Positions 16,065 to 24,047 of a stretch of 64,000 nucleotides of DNA are shown here, piece after piece. The position numbers were made by a program, and so were the translations under genes. This DNA is from Phytoactinopolyspora mesophila (GTDB lineage: Bacteria; Actinomycetota; Actinomycetes; Jiangellales; Jiangellaceae): the NCBI RefSeq assembly GCF_010122465.1, contig NZ_WLZY01000004.1, positions 186,001 to 250,000 of the forward strand, in the 5' to 3' direction. A model generated the notes under the pieces. The model ran no database searches. It saw only the letters and a list, made by a program, of their open reading frames with translations, and was not told the origin of the DNA. Every line of letters starts with the position of its first letter. Position 1 is the stretch's first letter.

Positions 16065-17507
16065 TCAGGAGTTCACGATGTCGGTGCTGGCGGCAGCCAG
16101 ATCGTCGAGCCGGCTCTTGGCGTCGGCTCCGGAGTAGATGTCCTGGAGTGCCACGGCCCAGTCTTCGGTGGTCTCGAAGAAGCGACTTTGGGGCGTGAAC
16201 TGGATGCTCGTGCTGTCGATGACGGTCTCGAAGGTCTCGAGATAGCCCGGGAAGTCGCCGAGCGTTTCCTTGAATGCCCCGTCGAACACGGACTGCCGGG
16301 TCGGGTCAGCGAAGGCGCCCTCGCGCACGGCGTCGGACATGGCTTCCTTGCCGGTCGCCCACTGGATGAACAGCCAGGCAGCGAGCTTCTTCTGCGAGGC
16401 CGCGTTCATGGCCAGCGACCACGTCCACAGGTTGGTCGCGTAGTTGCCGTCCGGCCCGGCCGGCCCGGGATGCCACGCGAGGTTGCCTGCCTCCTGGCTC
16501 GCGCCGGGTTTGTTCTGCGGGTAGGTCGCGGAGTCGGCGTCGTAACACATCATGGCGGTGCCATTGCCGAGGTCACGGGTGCAGTCGGGGTACTCGTACG
16601 TGGTCCACGACGTCGGGCCTGCCTCCTTGGCGAGCTCCACCCACTTCTTGGTGAAGTCGACGGCTGTCTCCGAGTTCATCGCCGCCACCAGCTCAGTGCC
16701 GTTGACTTCGTAGTCGACCGCGCCCTCGCGGCTGAACTGGCTCATGAATCCGGGATGGATGGTGGCCCATGACCGGGAACCGCGGAACGTGACGCCGTAA
16801 CGGTTCTCCGACCGGTCGGTCAGGTCGATCGCGAGCTGCATGAAGTCGTCGAATGTCTCGGCTGGTTTGATGCCGCGCCGGTCGAACTCGGCTTTGTTGT
16901 AGGCGACGACGTTGGTCTCGAAGCCCCAGGGGATCGCCCACTGCCCACCGCTGCCCAGCGGGCTGCCCTTCTCGAAATCCCACCGGGTGGCCATTCGCAG
17001 ACCCTCGTAGATGTCCTCGAAGTCGTACTCGTCGCTGGTCGCCGAGGAGTTCTCCAGCCACGGGCTCAGGTCTTCCAGCCAGCCTGGCGGGCCATAGGTC
17101 CAGACGAAGTAGGCACCGAGCATGAAGACGTCGTGCTCGCCGCTTCCGCCGGCCAATTCGGTGTTGAGTTTGGTGAAATAGTCCGCCTCCGGCACCAGCT
17201 CGGCGACGACATCGATGCCGGTGAGTTCGGTGAACTCCTCCAGTAGCGGCTGGAAGCTCTGCTGGTAGGGGTGTGGCGTCTGGAGGATCTTGATGGATTC
17301 GCCTTCGGCTTTGCGCCAGTCGAACCCGCCGCTCACCTCTTCTGCGCCGTTCTCTTGGTCGGTTGTCGTTCCACCGCCGACGCCGCAGGCTGACAGTATC
17401 GGTGCGAGCGCCGCGCTTCCCCCGGCGATGCCCATCAGTTTGAGAAGGTCCCGGCGGCGCAACGGGTCGCGGTTGGCCGAGAACATGGGTGTACTGCGTC
17501 CGGTCAT
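16065..17507 (-). CDS. Sugar/polyol-binding lipoprotein (Tat-type signal)
   Basis: An extracytoplasmic solute-binding protein of 480 residues, family 1 of sugar-binding proteins. The N-terminus has a twin-Arg segment (RRRDLLKLMG) followed by a hydrophobic stretch and the lipobox LSAC at about residue 40, so it is probably exported folded by Tat and lipid-anchored. ATG 17507 is preferred because AGGAG lies 7 nt upstream. It sits between the dehydrogenase gene and the permeases, and it should set the importer's specificity. A tetritol such as erythritol is the expected ligand from context. Confidence 0.9.
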   Translation of the reverse strand: MTGRSTPMFSANRDPLRRRDLLKLMGIAGGSAALAPILSACGVGGGTTTDQENGAEEVSGGFDWRKAEGESIKILQTPHPYQQSFQPLLEEFTELTGIDVVAELVPEADYFTKLNTELAGGSGEHDVFMLGAYFVWTYGPPGWLEDLSPWLENSSATSDEYDFEDIYEGLRMATRWDFEKGSPLGSGGQWAIPWGFETNVVAYNKAEFDRRGIKPAETFDDFMQLAIDLTDRSENRYGVTFRGSRSWATIHPGFMSQFSREGAVDYEVNGTELVAAMNSETAVDFTKKWVELAKEAGPTSWTTYEYPDCTRDLGNGTAMMCYDADSATYPQNKPGASQEAGNLAWHPGPAGPDGNYATNLWTWSLAMNAASQKKLAAWLFIQWATGKEAMSDAVREGAFADPTRQSVFDGAFKETLGDFPGYLETFETVIDSTSIQFTPQSRFFETTEDWAVALQDIYSGADAKSRLDDLAAASTDIVNS

Positions 17508-17554
17508 GCCACTGCTCCTGAGGTCTAGTTCGGGTCTGCAGGGATCTTCAGAGG

Positions 17555-18700
17555 TCACTCGGGGATGAGTGAGACTTTGATCGACTCGGTTCCGTCAGCG
17601 ACCAGATCGAGGCCGGCCTGGAAGTCGGCCAAGGGCAGCTGGTGGGTGCAGATCTCATCCATCGGCAGCCGCCCGGACTCGACCATGCGGATCGCCGCCG
17701 GCCAGCAGTGCGGCCCTAGGTGGGCGCCCAGCACGTCCAGCTCTTTGTCGTCGCTGATGATGCTCCAGTCGACGGTCACGTCCTCTTTGAAGACGCTGTA
17801 CTCCACGAATGTCCCCAGCTTGCGCAGCAGGTTCAGTCCTTGCGGGACGGCTGACGGATGGCCGGTTCCCTCCAGGTAGACGTCGGCGCCGTAACCATCG
17901 GTGAGCTGGCCGACGACGTGCTGGGGGTCGTCCCGCGAGATGTTGAGTGTGATGTCGGCACCGCATTTGGCCGCGAGTTCGAGCTTGCGGTCGGATACGT
18001 CGAGGGCGATCACATGTGCCGGGAACTTGGCTGCCGCCCCGGCGACCATCCCTAAACCGATCGGGCCGCAGCCGGCCACAACCACCACGTCGTCGAACCG
18101 GATGTTCGCCCGTTCGACGGCGTGCAGCGCACAGGACAGCGGCTCGACGAATGCGGCATGTGCGGGTGGCAGTGTGTCGCTGACCCGGTGGACAAGTGCT
18201 TCCGGCGGGAACACCATGTACGACGCCATCGCCCCGGGTGTGCGTCGTTTGAAGCCGTAGAGCTCGTGCGGGGCACACATCCAGTACTGTCCGCGGGCGC
18301 AGTAGCGACATTGCCAGCACGGCACGATTTGCTCGGAAACGACACGGTCACCCGTGTCGACGCCCCACCTCTCGCGCGCAGCGTCGTCCAGGGCGATGAT
18401 CCGGCCGGCGAATTCATGGCCTGGAATCACCGGTGACTCGGTGTAGGCCGCTCTGCTGTCGTCTCCCCAGAACTTGGCGGCACCGTGGTAGCACTTCAGA
18501 TCGCTCGCGCAGATGCCGACAGCCTCGACCCGCACCAGAGCACCGCCGGGCGGCGGCGCGGGCACCGGCACCTCTTCCAAGCGGTAGTCCTGGGGGCCGT
18601 GGCACACCACGGCTTGCATCGTCTGTGGGAGGCCACCGGTGGGCGTCGACGGCTCGTTGACCAGCGGATTCGCTGGCGCCTTGCTGATAGGGGATTGCAT
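17555..18700 (-). CDS. eltD: Zinc-dependent erythritol/L-threitol dehydrogenase, EltD-like
   Basis: A 381-residue medium-chain alcohol dehydrogenase. Catalytic zinc ligands are expected in GICASDLKCYHG and GHEF; the structural zinc cluster is CWQCRYCARGQYWMC; the NAD-binding motif is GCGPIGLGM. Segments such as MQAVVCHGPQDYRLEEVPVP and IISDDKELDVLGAHLGP match my recollection of EltD from M. smegmatis, which oxidises erythritol to D-erythrulose and L-threitol to L-erythrulose. ATG 18700 has GGGAGG upstream. It heads the minus-strand operon opposite the SorC-type regulator, as expected for the first catabolic step. Confidence 0.88.
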   Translation of the reverse strand: MQSPISKAPANPLVNEPSTPTGGLPQTMQAVVCHGPQDYRLEEVPVPAPPPGGALVRVEAVGICASDLKCYHGAAKFWGDDSRAAYTESPVIPGHEFAGRIIALDDAARERWGVDTGDRVVSEQIVPCWQCRYCARGQYWMCAPHELYGFKRRTPGAMASYMVFPPEALVHRVSDTLPPAHAAFVEPLSCALHAVERANIRFDDVVVVAGCGPIGLGMVAGAAAKFPAHVIALDVSDRKLELAAKCGADITLNISRDDPQHVVGQLTDGYGADVYLEGTGHPSAVPQGLNLLRKLGTFVEYSVFKEDVTVDWSIISDDKELDVLGAHLGPHCWPAAIRMVESGRLPMDEICTHQLPLADFQAGLDLVADGTESIKVSLIPE

Positions 18701-18768
18701 GGAGACCTCCCGCGTGTCGGTGTAGCGCAGGTTAAGTACGTGTAACGCGGACCACACTAAGGTCGTAC

Positions 18769-18826
18769 TGCAACTTTGTCCAGAACTTTTGTGCAAGGAA
18801 TGGTGGAGCCTGAAACAATGTGCAAC
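18769..18826. promoter_or_regulatory. Candidate SorC-type operator half-sites
   Basis: The divergent gap between eltD and its regulator contains three TGCAA half-sites: TGCAACTTTGT at 18769-18779, TTTTGTGCAAG at 18787-18797 and ACAATGTGCAAC at 18815-18826. The first is inverted relative to the other two. Their density between a catabolic operon and its likely regulator suggests operators, but no footprint or consensus is known to me for this protein. Confidence 0.4.
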
Positions 18827-18851
18827 ACTGCGGATGTGGAGGAGGATGACC

Positions 18852-19865
18852 ATGCAGACAGGGTCTGAGGGCATGTACAGCACCGACGGGGAGGACGCGT
18901 CAGACAACCGCGCGGGCGCCGACTCTCGATTCCCTCCTGACCTCATGTATGCCGCGGCGCGGTTGTACTACCTCGAAGAGGCCAATCAGGCCGAGGTGGC
19001 GAGGCGGATCGGTACCAGCCGGGCCACCGTCAGCAGGCTGTTGTCGGAAGCCCGCCGCCAGGGCATCGTGCGGATCGAGGTGGTGCTCCCCGAGATGGAA
19101 CAGACTGATGATCTCGCCGCTCAGGTGGCGGCCGAACTCGGTCTGCAGCGAGTCCATCTGTCGCAGACGTCAGCGTCGGGACATACCGGACGGGTACTCG
19201 CGCCGGCCTTGTCCGAGGCCCTTGAGTCGGTGGGATTGACGGCGGGTGACGTGCTGCTCGTCTCCAGCGGCCGCACCGTCTACGAGGCAGCGCAGTTTGA
19301 TCTGCCCCGCCTGCCCGGCGTCCTGGTGGCTCCCACCGTCGGTGGTCAGGACGAGCCCGAGGCGTGGTATCAGACCAACGAGATCACCAGGGCGGTCGCG
19401 GTCAAGATCGGCGGGCGTCCGACGTTCTTATACGCCCCGGCCCTACCTGGACCAGATCTCTACGCGAGTCTGCTGGACGACCCCTCGATCCGGCGAGTGC
19501 TCGAACTATGGGTGTCCGCCAAGTGTGTCATGGTGGGCATCGGCGCTCCGCCGTTGACCAGGCAGTCGCTTCCCGCTTTTGTCCCGACGGACGCCGCCAG
19601 CCTGCGAATGGCGGTGGCCGATATCTGTTCCCGCTTCTATGACCGGCACGGCAAGCCGGTCAGCTTTCCGGGCAGCGACCGGTTGATGGCCACCGGCCTC
19701 GACATGCTGGAGAGGATTCCCTACGGCATCGCCGTCGCCGTCGGTGCCGAGAAGGTCGCCGGAATCATCGCGGGTGCCCAGGCCGGCTATTTCAACCGGC
19801 TGGTCACCGATCCGGAGACAGCTGCGTTGTTGCTCTCGGCAGCAGAGCAGCAGGCGACCGGGTAA
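18852..19865 (+). CDS. SorC-family sugar-binding transcriptional regulator
   Basis: A 337-residue regulator. The N-terminal helix-turn-helix is at about 32-62 (EANQAEVARRIGTSRATVSRL split over two helices), followed by the SorC/DeoR sugar-phosphate-sensing domain (GDVLLVSSGRTVYEAAQ, PTVGGQDEPEAW, VGIGAPPLTRQS, and VAVGAEKVAGIIAG). The effector is probably a phosphorylated intermediate of the pathway such as D-erythrulose 4-phosphate. ATG 18852 has GGAGG 6 nt upstream; ATG 18846 lies too close to that site. Divergent from eltD. Confidence 0.9.
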   Translation: MQTGSEGMYSTDGEDASDNRAGADSRFPPDLMYAAARLYYLEEANQAEVARRIGTSRATVSRLLSEARRQGIVRIEVVLPEMEQTDDLAAQVAAELGLQRVHLSQTSASGHTGRVLAPALSEALESVGLTAGDVLLVSSGRTVYEAAQFDLPRLPGVLVAPTVGGQDEPEAWYQTNEITRAVAVKIGGRPTFLYAPALPGPDLYASLLDDPSIRRVLELWVSAKCVMVGIGAPPLTRQSLPAFVPTDAASLRMAVADICSRFYDRHGKPVSFPGSDRLMATGLDMLERIPYGIAVAVGAEKVAGIIAGAQAGYFNRLVTDPETAALLLSAAEQQATG

Positions 19866-19938
19866 GCTGCGTGGCCCGGAAGCGGCTCGTTGGAGTGCCG
19901 CATACCGGCTATGTAGCGCACCACGATACTGATAGTCC

Positions 19939-21147
19939 GTGAGCATCGAACGTGCCGACGAGATCGCCGAACCCAGCGCCGATGCGCCAGTCCGCCCAGT
20001 GGTCGTCACATTGGGCGTTCCATATCTCGCGCTTCTCTGGGCCGCGGTCGTGGGCTGGTGGGCCCCGATGTGGACCGACGACAGCCTGCGAGACATTGCC
20101 GTACAGATGCTGCTGGGGACGGCGATCTTATACACGGTGCTCTATCGGCTCTGGCGTGGTGGGCCGATGGCGTTGCGGGTGGTCGCCCTGCTGACCACCG
20201 TCATTCCGGGGTTCAGCCTCGTGGCAGTGGCGTTGATCGGCGTGATGATGCGCGACAGCTTTGGCGATGGGTTCTTCGGCGACCTGCCCCAAGCGTGGTG
20301 GATGATGATCCTGGCGTACGGGGGCGCGTTCACAGTCGGCCTTGGGTTGCACAGGCCGAACGTGCGCGAGTGGAGCGCCGCCCTTCATCCGCCTCGAAGC
20401 CGCGCCGAGATCGCATTGCGGCAGGCCGGCGGGTTGCCCTTCCGGCCACCGTCGCGAACCGCGCGTGTGGGGCCGGACTCTGCGCAGGATGAGGCGGAGG
20501 CAGCAAGCGCGGGCTCGGTGGATTCTGATGACGCGTCGGTCACCATCGACCTGGCAGCGAAGCTTCGCGGGCATGCCAAGGTGCGGATCGGCTGCTTCTC
20601 CGTTTTCGTTGTCATCTTTGCGGTGATCGCGCTGGTCATCCTGGTCCAATCGATACGCGGGGACGAAGATTGGCTTCCTGCCGCGTCGATTGGGGCCTTG
20701 GTGCTCCTACTCATCCTGACGCTGGTCATCAGCGTGCGCCGCTTCAGCGTGCGGCTAGGGGCGCGGTCGGTGCTGACCATCGACCGAACCGGCTTGGCGT
20801 GGCAGGGTGGTCACGACCTCGCGCGGTTCTCCTGGAACGGTCTGGCAGGCGTCGGGATCTCGTACAACATGGTGTCGACCAAGAACGGCCGCAAGATGCA
20901 CATGCCGCAGCTCGACCTTTTCGAACAGGTCACCAGCCCGGCGGGCCGCTGGCCGGAACTCGACCGGCGTCGCCGCCAGGAGCGGCCCCCCGAGCCGCAA
21001 CTGCCGGAAGCGCGCTACCGGCTCATGTTGCCCATGACGGATCAGGTCTATCGCGCGATCGAAGACGCGGTCCAGATCCACCGGCCAGATCTGTGGTTGG
21101 GCTGGTTTGAGCGTTCGCGTAGCGATACGCCGTGGTTCATGCGCTAG
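19939..21147 (+). CDS. Polytopic membrane protein of unknown function
   Basis: I do not recognise this 402-residue protein. It has about four N-terminal TM helices (about 27-48, 57-75, 80-105, 120-140), a polar loop of ~75 residues rich in Asp/Ser, two more TM helices (about 215-235 and 245-265), and a soluble C-terminal domain of ~130 residues. That last part (LTIDRTGLAWQGGHDLARFSWNG) resembles the PH-like/bPH fold seen in small membrane proteins, which is a tentative reading. GTG 19939 is the start. The gene stands alone and is followed by repeat copy B. Confidence 0.75.
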   Translation: MSIERADEIAEPSADAPVRPVVVTLGVPYLALLWAAVVGWWAPMWTDDSLRDIAVQMLLGTAILYTVLYRLWRGGPMALRVVALLTTVIPGFSLVAVALIGVMMRDSFGDGFFGDLPQAWWMMILAYGGAFTVGLGLHRPNVREWSAALHPPRSRAEIALRQAGGLPFRPPSRTARVGPDSAQDEAEAASAGSVDSDDASVTIDLAAKLRGHAKVRIGCFSVFVVIFAVIALVILVQSIRGDEDWLPAASIGALVLLLILTLVISVRRFSVRLGARSVLTIDRTGLAWQGGHDLARFSWNGLAGVGISYNMVSTKNGRKMHMPQLDLFEQVTSPAGRWPELDRRRRQERPPEPQLPEARYRLMLPMTDQVYRAIEDAVQIHRPDLWLGWFERSRSDTPWFMR

Positions 21148-21185
21148 TGCCGGACACGGTGCGCCTCAACAGCGGCACTGGAAGT

Positions 21186-21259
21186 GCAGGACGTTAAGCA
21201 GCGTCCTGCAGAGTGAGCGCTCCAGCGCACACCCTGCAGGACGCAACACGACGTCCTGC
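21186..21259. repeat. Double-hairpin intergenic repeat, copy B
   Basis: Hairpins at 21186-21209 and 21236-21259 have the same stem GCAGGACG/CGTCCTGC, 8-nt loops (TTAAGCAG, CAACACGA) and a 26-bp spacer as copy A at 4946-5019. Read in reverse complement the spacer ends GCGCTCACTCT, identical to copy A. The element lies in the 179-bp gap between a membrane protein and a methyltransferase. Different loops on identical stems mean the stem is under selection or the copies derive from an amplified family. Confidence 0.8.
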
Positions 21260-21326
21260 AAGGTCGCACGTGCCGAAGTTGTGAAACCCTGTTGCGACGG
21301 GCGGGCCACACGGTTAGACCAGCTAT

Positions 21327-22124
21327 GTGTCCGACATAGACCCGGCCATCCGGGATCACTACGTAAGCCGCAACGAGCGCGACCGGCTCACCGCCGGTGC
21401 CGGGCTGGTCGAGTTCCTACGCACGCAGGAGCTGCTCGGTCGGGTTCTACCCTCGGTGCCGGCCGTCGTTCTCGACGTGGGCGGCGGCGCCGGCATCCAC
21501 GCTGCACCGCTGGCGCAGCAGGGCTACGAGGTGCACCTGATCGATGCCGTGCCGTTGCACGTCGAGCAGGCTCGCGAGATACCCGATTTGGCGAGCGCGT
21601 CAACGGGCGACGCCCGCGAGCTCGCCTGGCCTGACGACAGCGTTGACGCCGTGCTCCTGCTGGGGCCGCTGTATCACTTGACCGAGCGTGCCGACCGGGT
21701 ACGGGCGCTGGCGGAGGCGCGCCGTGTACTTCGCACCGGGGGTGTGGTGGCCGCGGCCGCGATCAGCCGGTACGCCTCGACACTCGGCGGGTTGTTCCGA
21801 GGCCAGCTTCGTCACCCGGGTTTCGAAGCGATCGTCGAGCGAGACCTCATCGACGGCCAGCATCGTAACCCTGACGACGTCCCCGAATGGTTCACCACGG
21901 CCTACTTCCACGAGCCACGGGAGCTGATGGACGAGGCGAGCGACGCGGGGCTGGTCGACACCTCGGTTCTGGCCGTCGAAGGCCCGGCTGCGATGCTGCC
22001 GGATGTGGACCGGTGGCTGGCTGATGATCGGGACCTGCTGATGCGGGCGATCCGCCGGGTCGAGGCCGCGCCCGCGCTGCTGGGCGTGAGCCCGCATGTC
22101 TTGCTGTGTGCTTATGCGGCGTAG
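21327..22124 (+). CDS. Class I SAM-dependent methyltransferase
   Basis: A 265-residue Rossmann-fold methyltransferase with motif I VLDVGGGAGIHA (about 47-58), the acidic strand-2 end LIDAVP, the post-III segment DAVLLLGPLYHL and LRTGGVVAAA. It resembles the UbiE/BioC-like Methyltransf_11/25 group. No substrate can be assigned. GTG 21327 begins MSDIDPAIRDHYVSRNERDRL. It is followed 36 bp later by the MmcQ/YjbR gene, but no functional link is known. Confidence 0.88.
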   Translation: MSDIDPAIRDHYVSRNERDRLTAGAGLVEFLRTQELLGRVLPSVPAVVLDVGGGAGIHAAPLAQQGYEVHLIDAVPLHVEQAREIPDLASASTGDARELAWPDDSVDAVLLLGPLYHLTERADRVRALAEARRVLRTGGVVAAAAISRYASTLGGLFRGQLRHPGFEAIVERDLIDGQHRNPDDVPEWFTTAYFHEPRELMDEASDAGLVDTSVLAVEGPAAMLPDVDRWLADDRDLLMRAIRRVEAAPALLGVSPHVLLCAYAA

Positions 22125-22160
22125 CTGCCGGTTGTCACCGCTGGCAGGCACAATGACGCT

Positions 22161-22526
22161 ATGAGCGATGATCCGCTGGACCGGTTACGACGCCTGTGCC
22201 TTGACCTGCCGGAAGCGACGGAGCGCCTCAGTCATGGTGAGCCGACGTGGTTCGTCCGGGGCAAGAACGTGTTCGTCAGCTACGCCGATCACCATCACGA
22301 TGATCGGCTGGCCTTCTGGTGCGCGGCGCCGCCCGGCACCCAAGAGGCGTTGATCTCGTCGGACCCGGATCGATTCTTCCGGCCGCCCTACGTCGGTCAC
22401 CGGGGGTGGCTCGGCGTCTGGCTCGACGTTCCGGTCGACTGGGAGGAGATCGCCGAGATCGTCGTCGACGCCTACCGTGTCGTCGCCCCGAAGAAGCTGG
22501 TGGCCGAACTGGATGTCCGTCATTGA
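22161..22526 (+). CDS. MmcQ/YjbR family protein
   Basis: A 121-residue protein of the MmcQ/YjbR (DUF419) family, with a CyaY-like double-wing fold thought to bind DNA. The family features seen are an N-terminal LPEATERLSHGEPTWFVRGK segment (split by a turn), the central LAFWCAAPPG strand and the C-terminal helix VVDAYRVVAPKKL. Biochemical function is unresolved in the family. The next gene begins 22 bp downstream on the same strand. Confidence 0.87.
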   Translation: MSDDPLDRLRRLCLDLPEATERLSHGEPTWFVRGKNVFVSYADHHHDDRLAFWCAAPPGTQEALISSDPDRFFRPPYVGHRGWLGVWLDVPVDWEEIAEIVVDAYRVVAPKKLVAELDVRH

Positions 22527-22548
22527 ACCGGCGCGTACGCTGGCTGCT

Positions 22549-23613
22549 GTGGACCAAGAAGAGCGCCTGGCCGTCTTCCTCGACTATGAGAACCTCGCGC
22601 TCGGGGCGCGTGATCACCTTGCGGGTATGACGTTCGACTTCCGGCCCATTGCCGACGCGTTGGCCGAGCGGGGCCGGGTCGTCGTACGTCGTGCATACGC
22701 GGACTGGTCCTACTTCGACGAGGACCGCCGGGCGCTGACCCGTTCTCATGTGGAGCTGATCGAGATTCCGCAGCGGATGGGCGCGTCGCGCAAGAACGCG
22801 GCGGACATCAAGATGGTCGTCGACGCCGTCGAGATGGCCTTCGAGCGCGACTACATCTCCACATTCGTGATCTGTACTGGAGACAGCGACTTCACCCCGC
22901 TTGTCCATAAGCTGCGTGAACTCAACAAGCGGGTCATCGGCGTGGGCGTGGAGCAGTCCACGTCCAAGCTGCTGCCGCCCGCGTGCGACGAGTTCCTCTA
23001 TTACGACCGCCTCGAAGGTGTCGAGGTTCCGGCACCACGTTCACGTGAGCGTTCCAAGCGCCGGACGCTCGAGCCGGTCCCGGAGCCGGCGCCCGTGCAG
23101 CAAGAGTCCGAACCGGCTGCCGACAAGGACACCGACGACGTCGACCAACTCGCGGTGCGAGTGGCGCAGACAGTGGCCGGCCTGCAACGGACTTCGAGTG
23201 GCCAGGTCAATGCGTCCACCCTCAAACGAACCCTGCTGCGCAAAGATCCCACGTTCAACGAGGCCGATTACGGATTCCGTGCGTTCGGTGAACTTCTGCG
23301 GCATCTCGCCGAACGCAAGGTACTCGAGCTGGCCGAAGGTCAAGCCAAGGGGGATCCAGAGGTCTCGCTGCCCGAACACGGCGATCGGGAGGAAGCCTTC
23401 GCGCTGCTGCGATCGACCGTAGCGGAGTTCGCTGACGGTCCGGTCGCGCTGTCCGGCCTGAAGAACCGGCTCCGCAAGAACCAGCCTGGTTTCAGTGAGA
23501 AGAAGCTCGGCTACGGCAGCTTTCTGCAGTTCTGCCGGGCCGCCGCGACCGCGGGCGTTGTTGAGCTTGTCTGGGACTCTGATGCCGACGACTATTTCCT
23601 GACGACCCCGTGA
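22549..23613 (+). CDS. NYN ribonuclease-like domain with OST-HTH/LOTUS domains
   Basis: A 354-residue protein. Residues about 5-155 form a PIN-like NYN domain: AVFLDYENL, then KNAADIKMVVDAVE and FVICTGDSDFTPLV, which keep the acidic residues that would bind a metal. A charged linker (about 165-195) leads to two OST-HTH/LOTUS-like winged helices (about 205-270 and 285-350; the GYGSFLQF and YGFRAFGEL turns). LOTUS domains bind RNA (G-quadruplex) or helicases, so this is a candidate RNA-processing nuclease or sequestration protein. GTG 22549 is chosen because TACGCT lies 7 nt upstream, the leaderless pattern seen elsewhere in the window; ATG 22513 is the alternative. Confidence 0.85.
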   Translation: MDQEERLAVFLDYENLALGARDHLAGMTFDFRPIADALAERGRVVVRRAYADWSYFDEDRRALTRSHVELIEIPQRMGASRKNAADIKMVVDAVEMAFERDYISTFVICTGDSDFTPLVHKLRELNKRVIGVGVEQSTSKLLPPACDEFLYYDRLEGVEVPAPRSRERSKRRTLEPVPEPAPVQQESEPAADKDTDDVDQLAVRVAQTVAGLQRTSSGQVNASTLKRTLLRKDPTFNEADYGFRAFGELLRHLAERKVLELAEGQAKGDPEVSLPEHGDREEAFALLRSTVAEFADGPVALSGLKNRLRKNQPGFSEKKLGYGSFLQFCRAAATAGVVELVWDSDADDYFLTTP

Positions 23614-23637
23614 TCGCGGGATGGGGTACGCGCCGCT

Positions 23638-24015
23638 TCAATCAGGTGGGGCGAGGCGAACAACGACATCGCGAAGCTGCGGAAGGCCGATGCACTCCTT
23701 GACGCAGCGGGCAAACAGCCACTGAGTCAGCCGCTCGACCTGCAGGCCGAGAAGATCGGCCATGCGCTGAGCGTAAGCATGAGGGTCCTGACGAAGACGC
23801 TGCTGGTGGAGCATATGTTGCAAGGGGTCGTAGGCAGGGTCGCCAAGGTACGGTTTGGGGTCGATGACGAGCCAGGGCTCCCTCTCGGCGGCCAGAATGT
23901 TCCTGGCATGCAGATCGGTACAGAGCAAGACCTGGTCCGTGGTGGTCCGAGGCAGCGAGCGGAACAGCTGCATGCCGGCTCGGGCCAGTCCTGGGTCCAG
24001 GTGGCCAGGGACCAA
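23638..24015 (-). pseudogene. C-terminal remnant of aminoglycoside/hydroxyurea kinase
   Basis: This 125-residue reading is the C-terminal third of an APH(6)/Hur-type kinase: the catalytic loop CTDLHARNIL, the metal-binding IDPKPYLGDPAYDPLQ and a helical C-terminus. The N-lobe and nucleotide loop are missing: an in-frame stop lies immediately upstream and the acetolactate synthase gene begins 33 bp further on. A full enzyme of this family is about 280-310 residues. The remnant probably records deletion of the 5' part. Confidence 0.75.
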
Positions 24016-24047
24016 ACATGATCATCTAGCTCGGGGTGTGAGATAGG

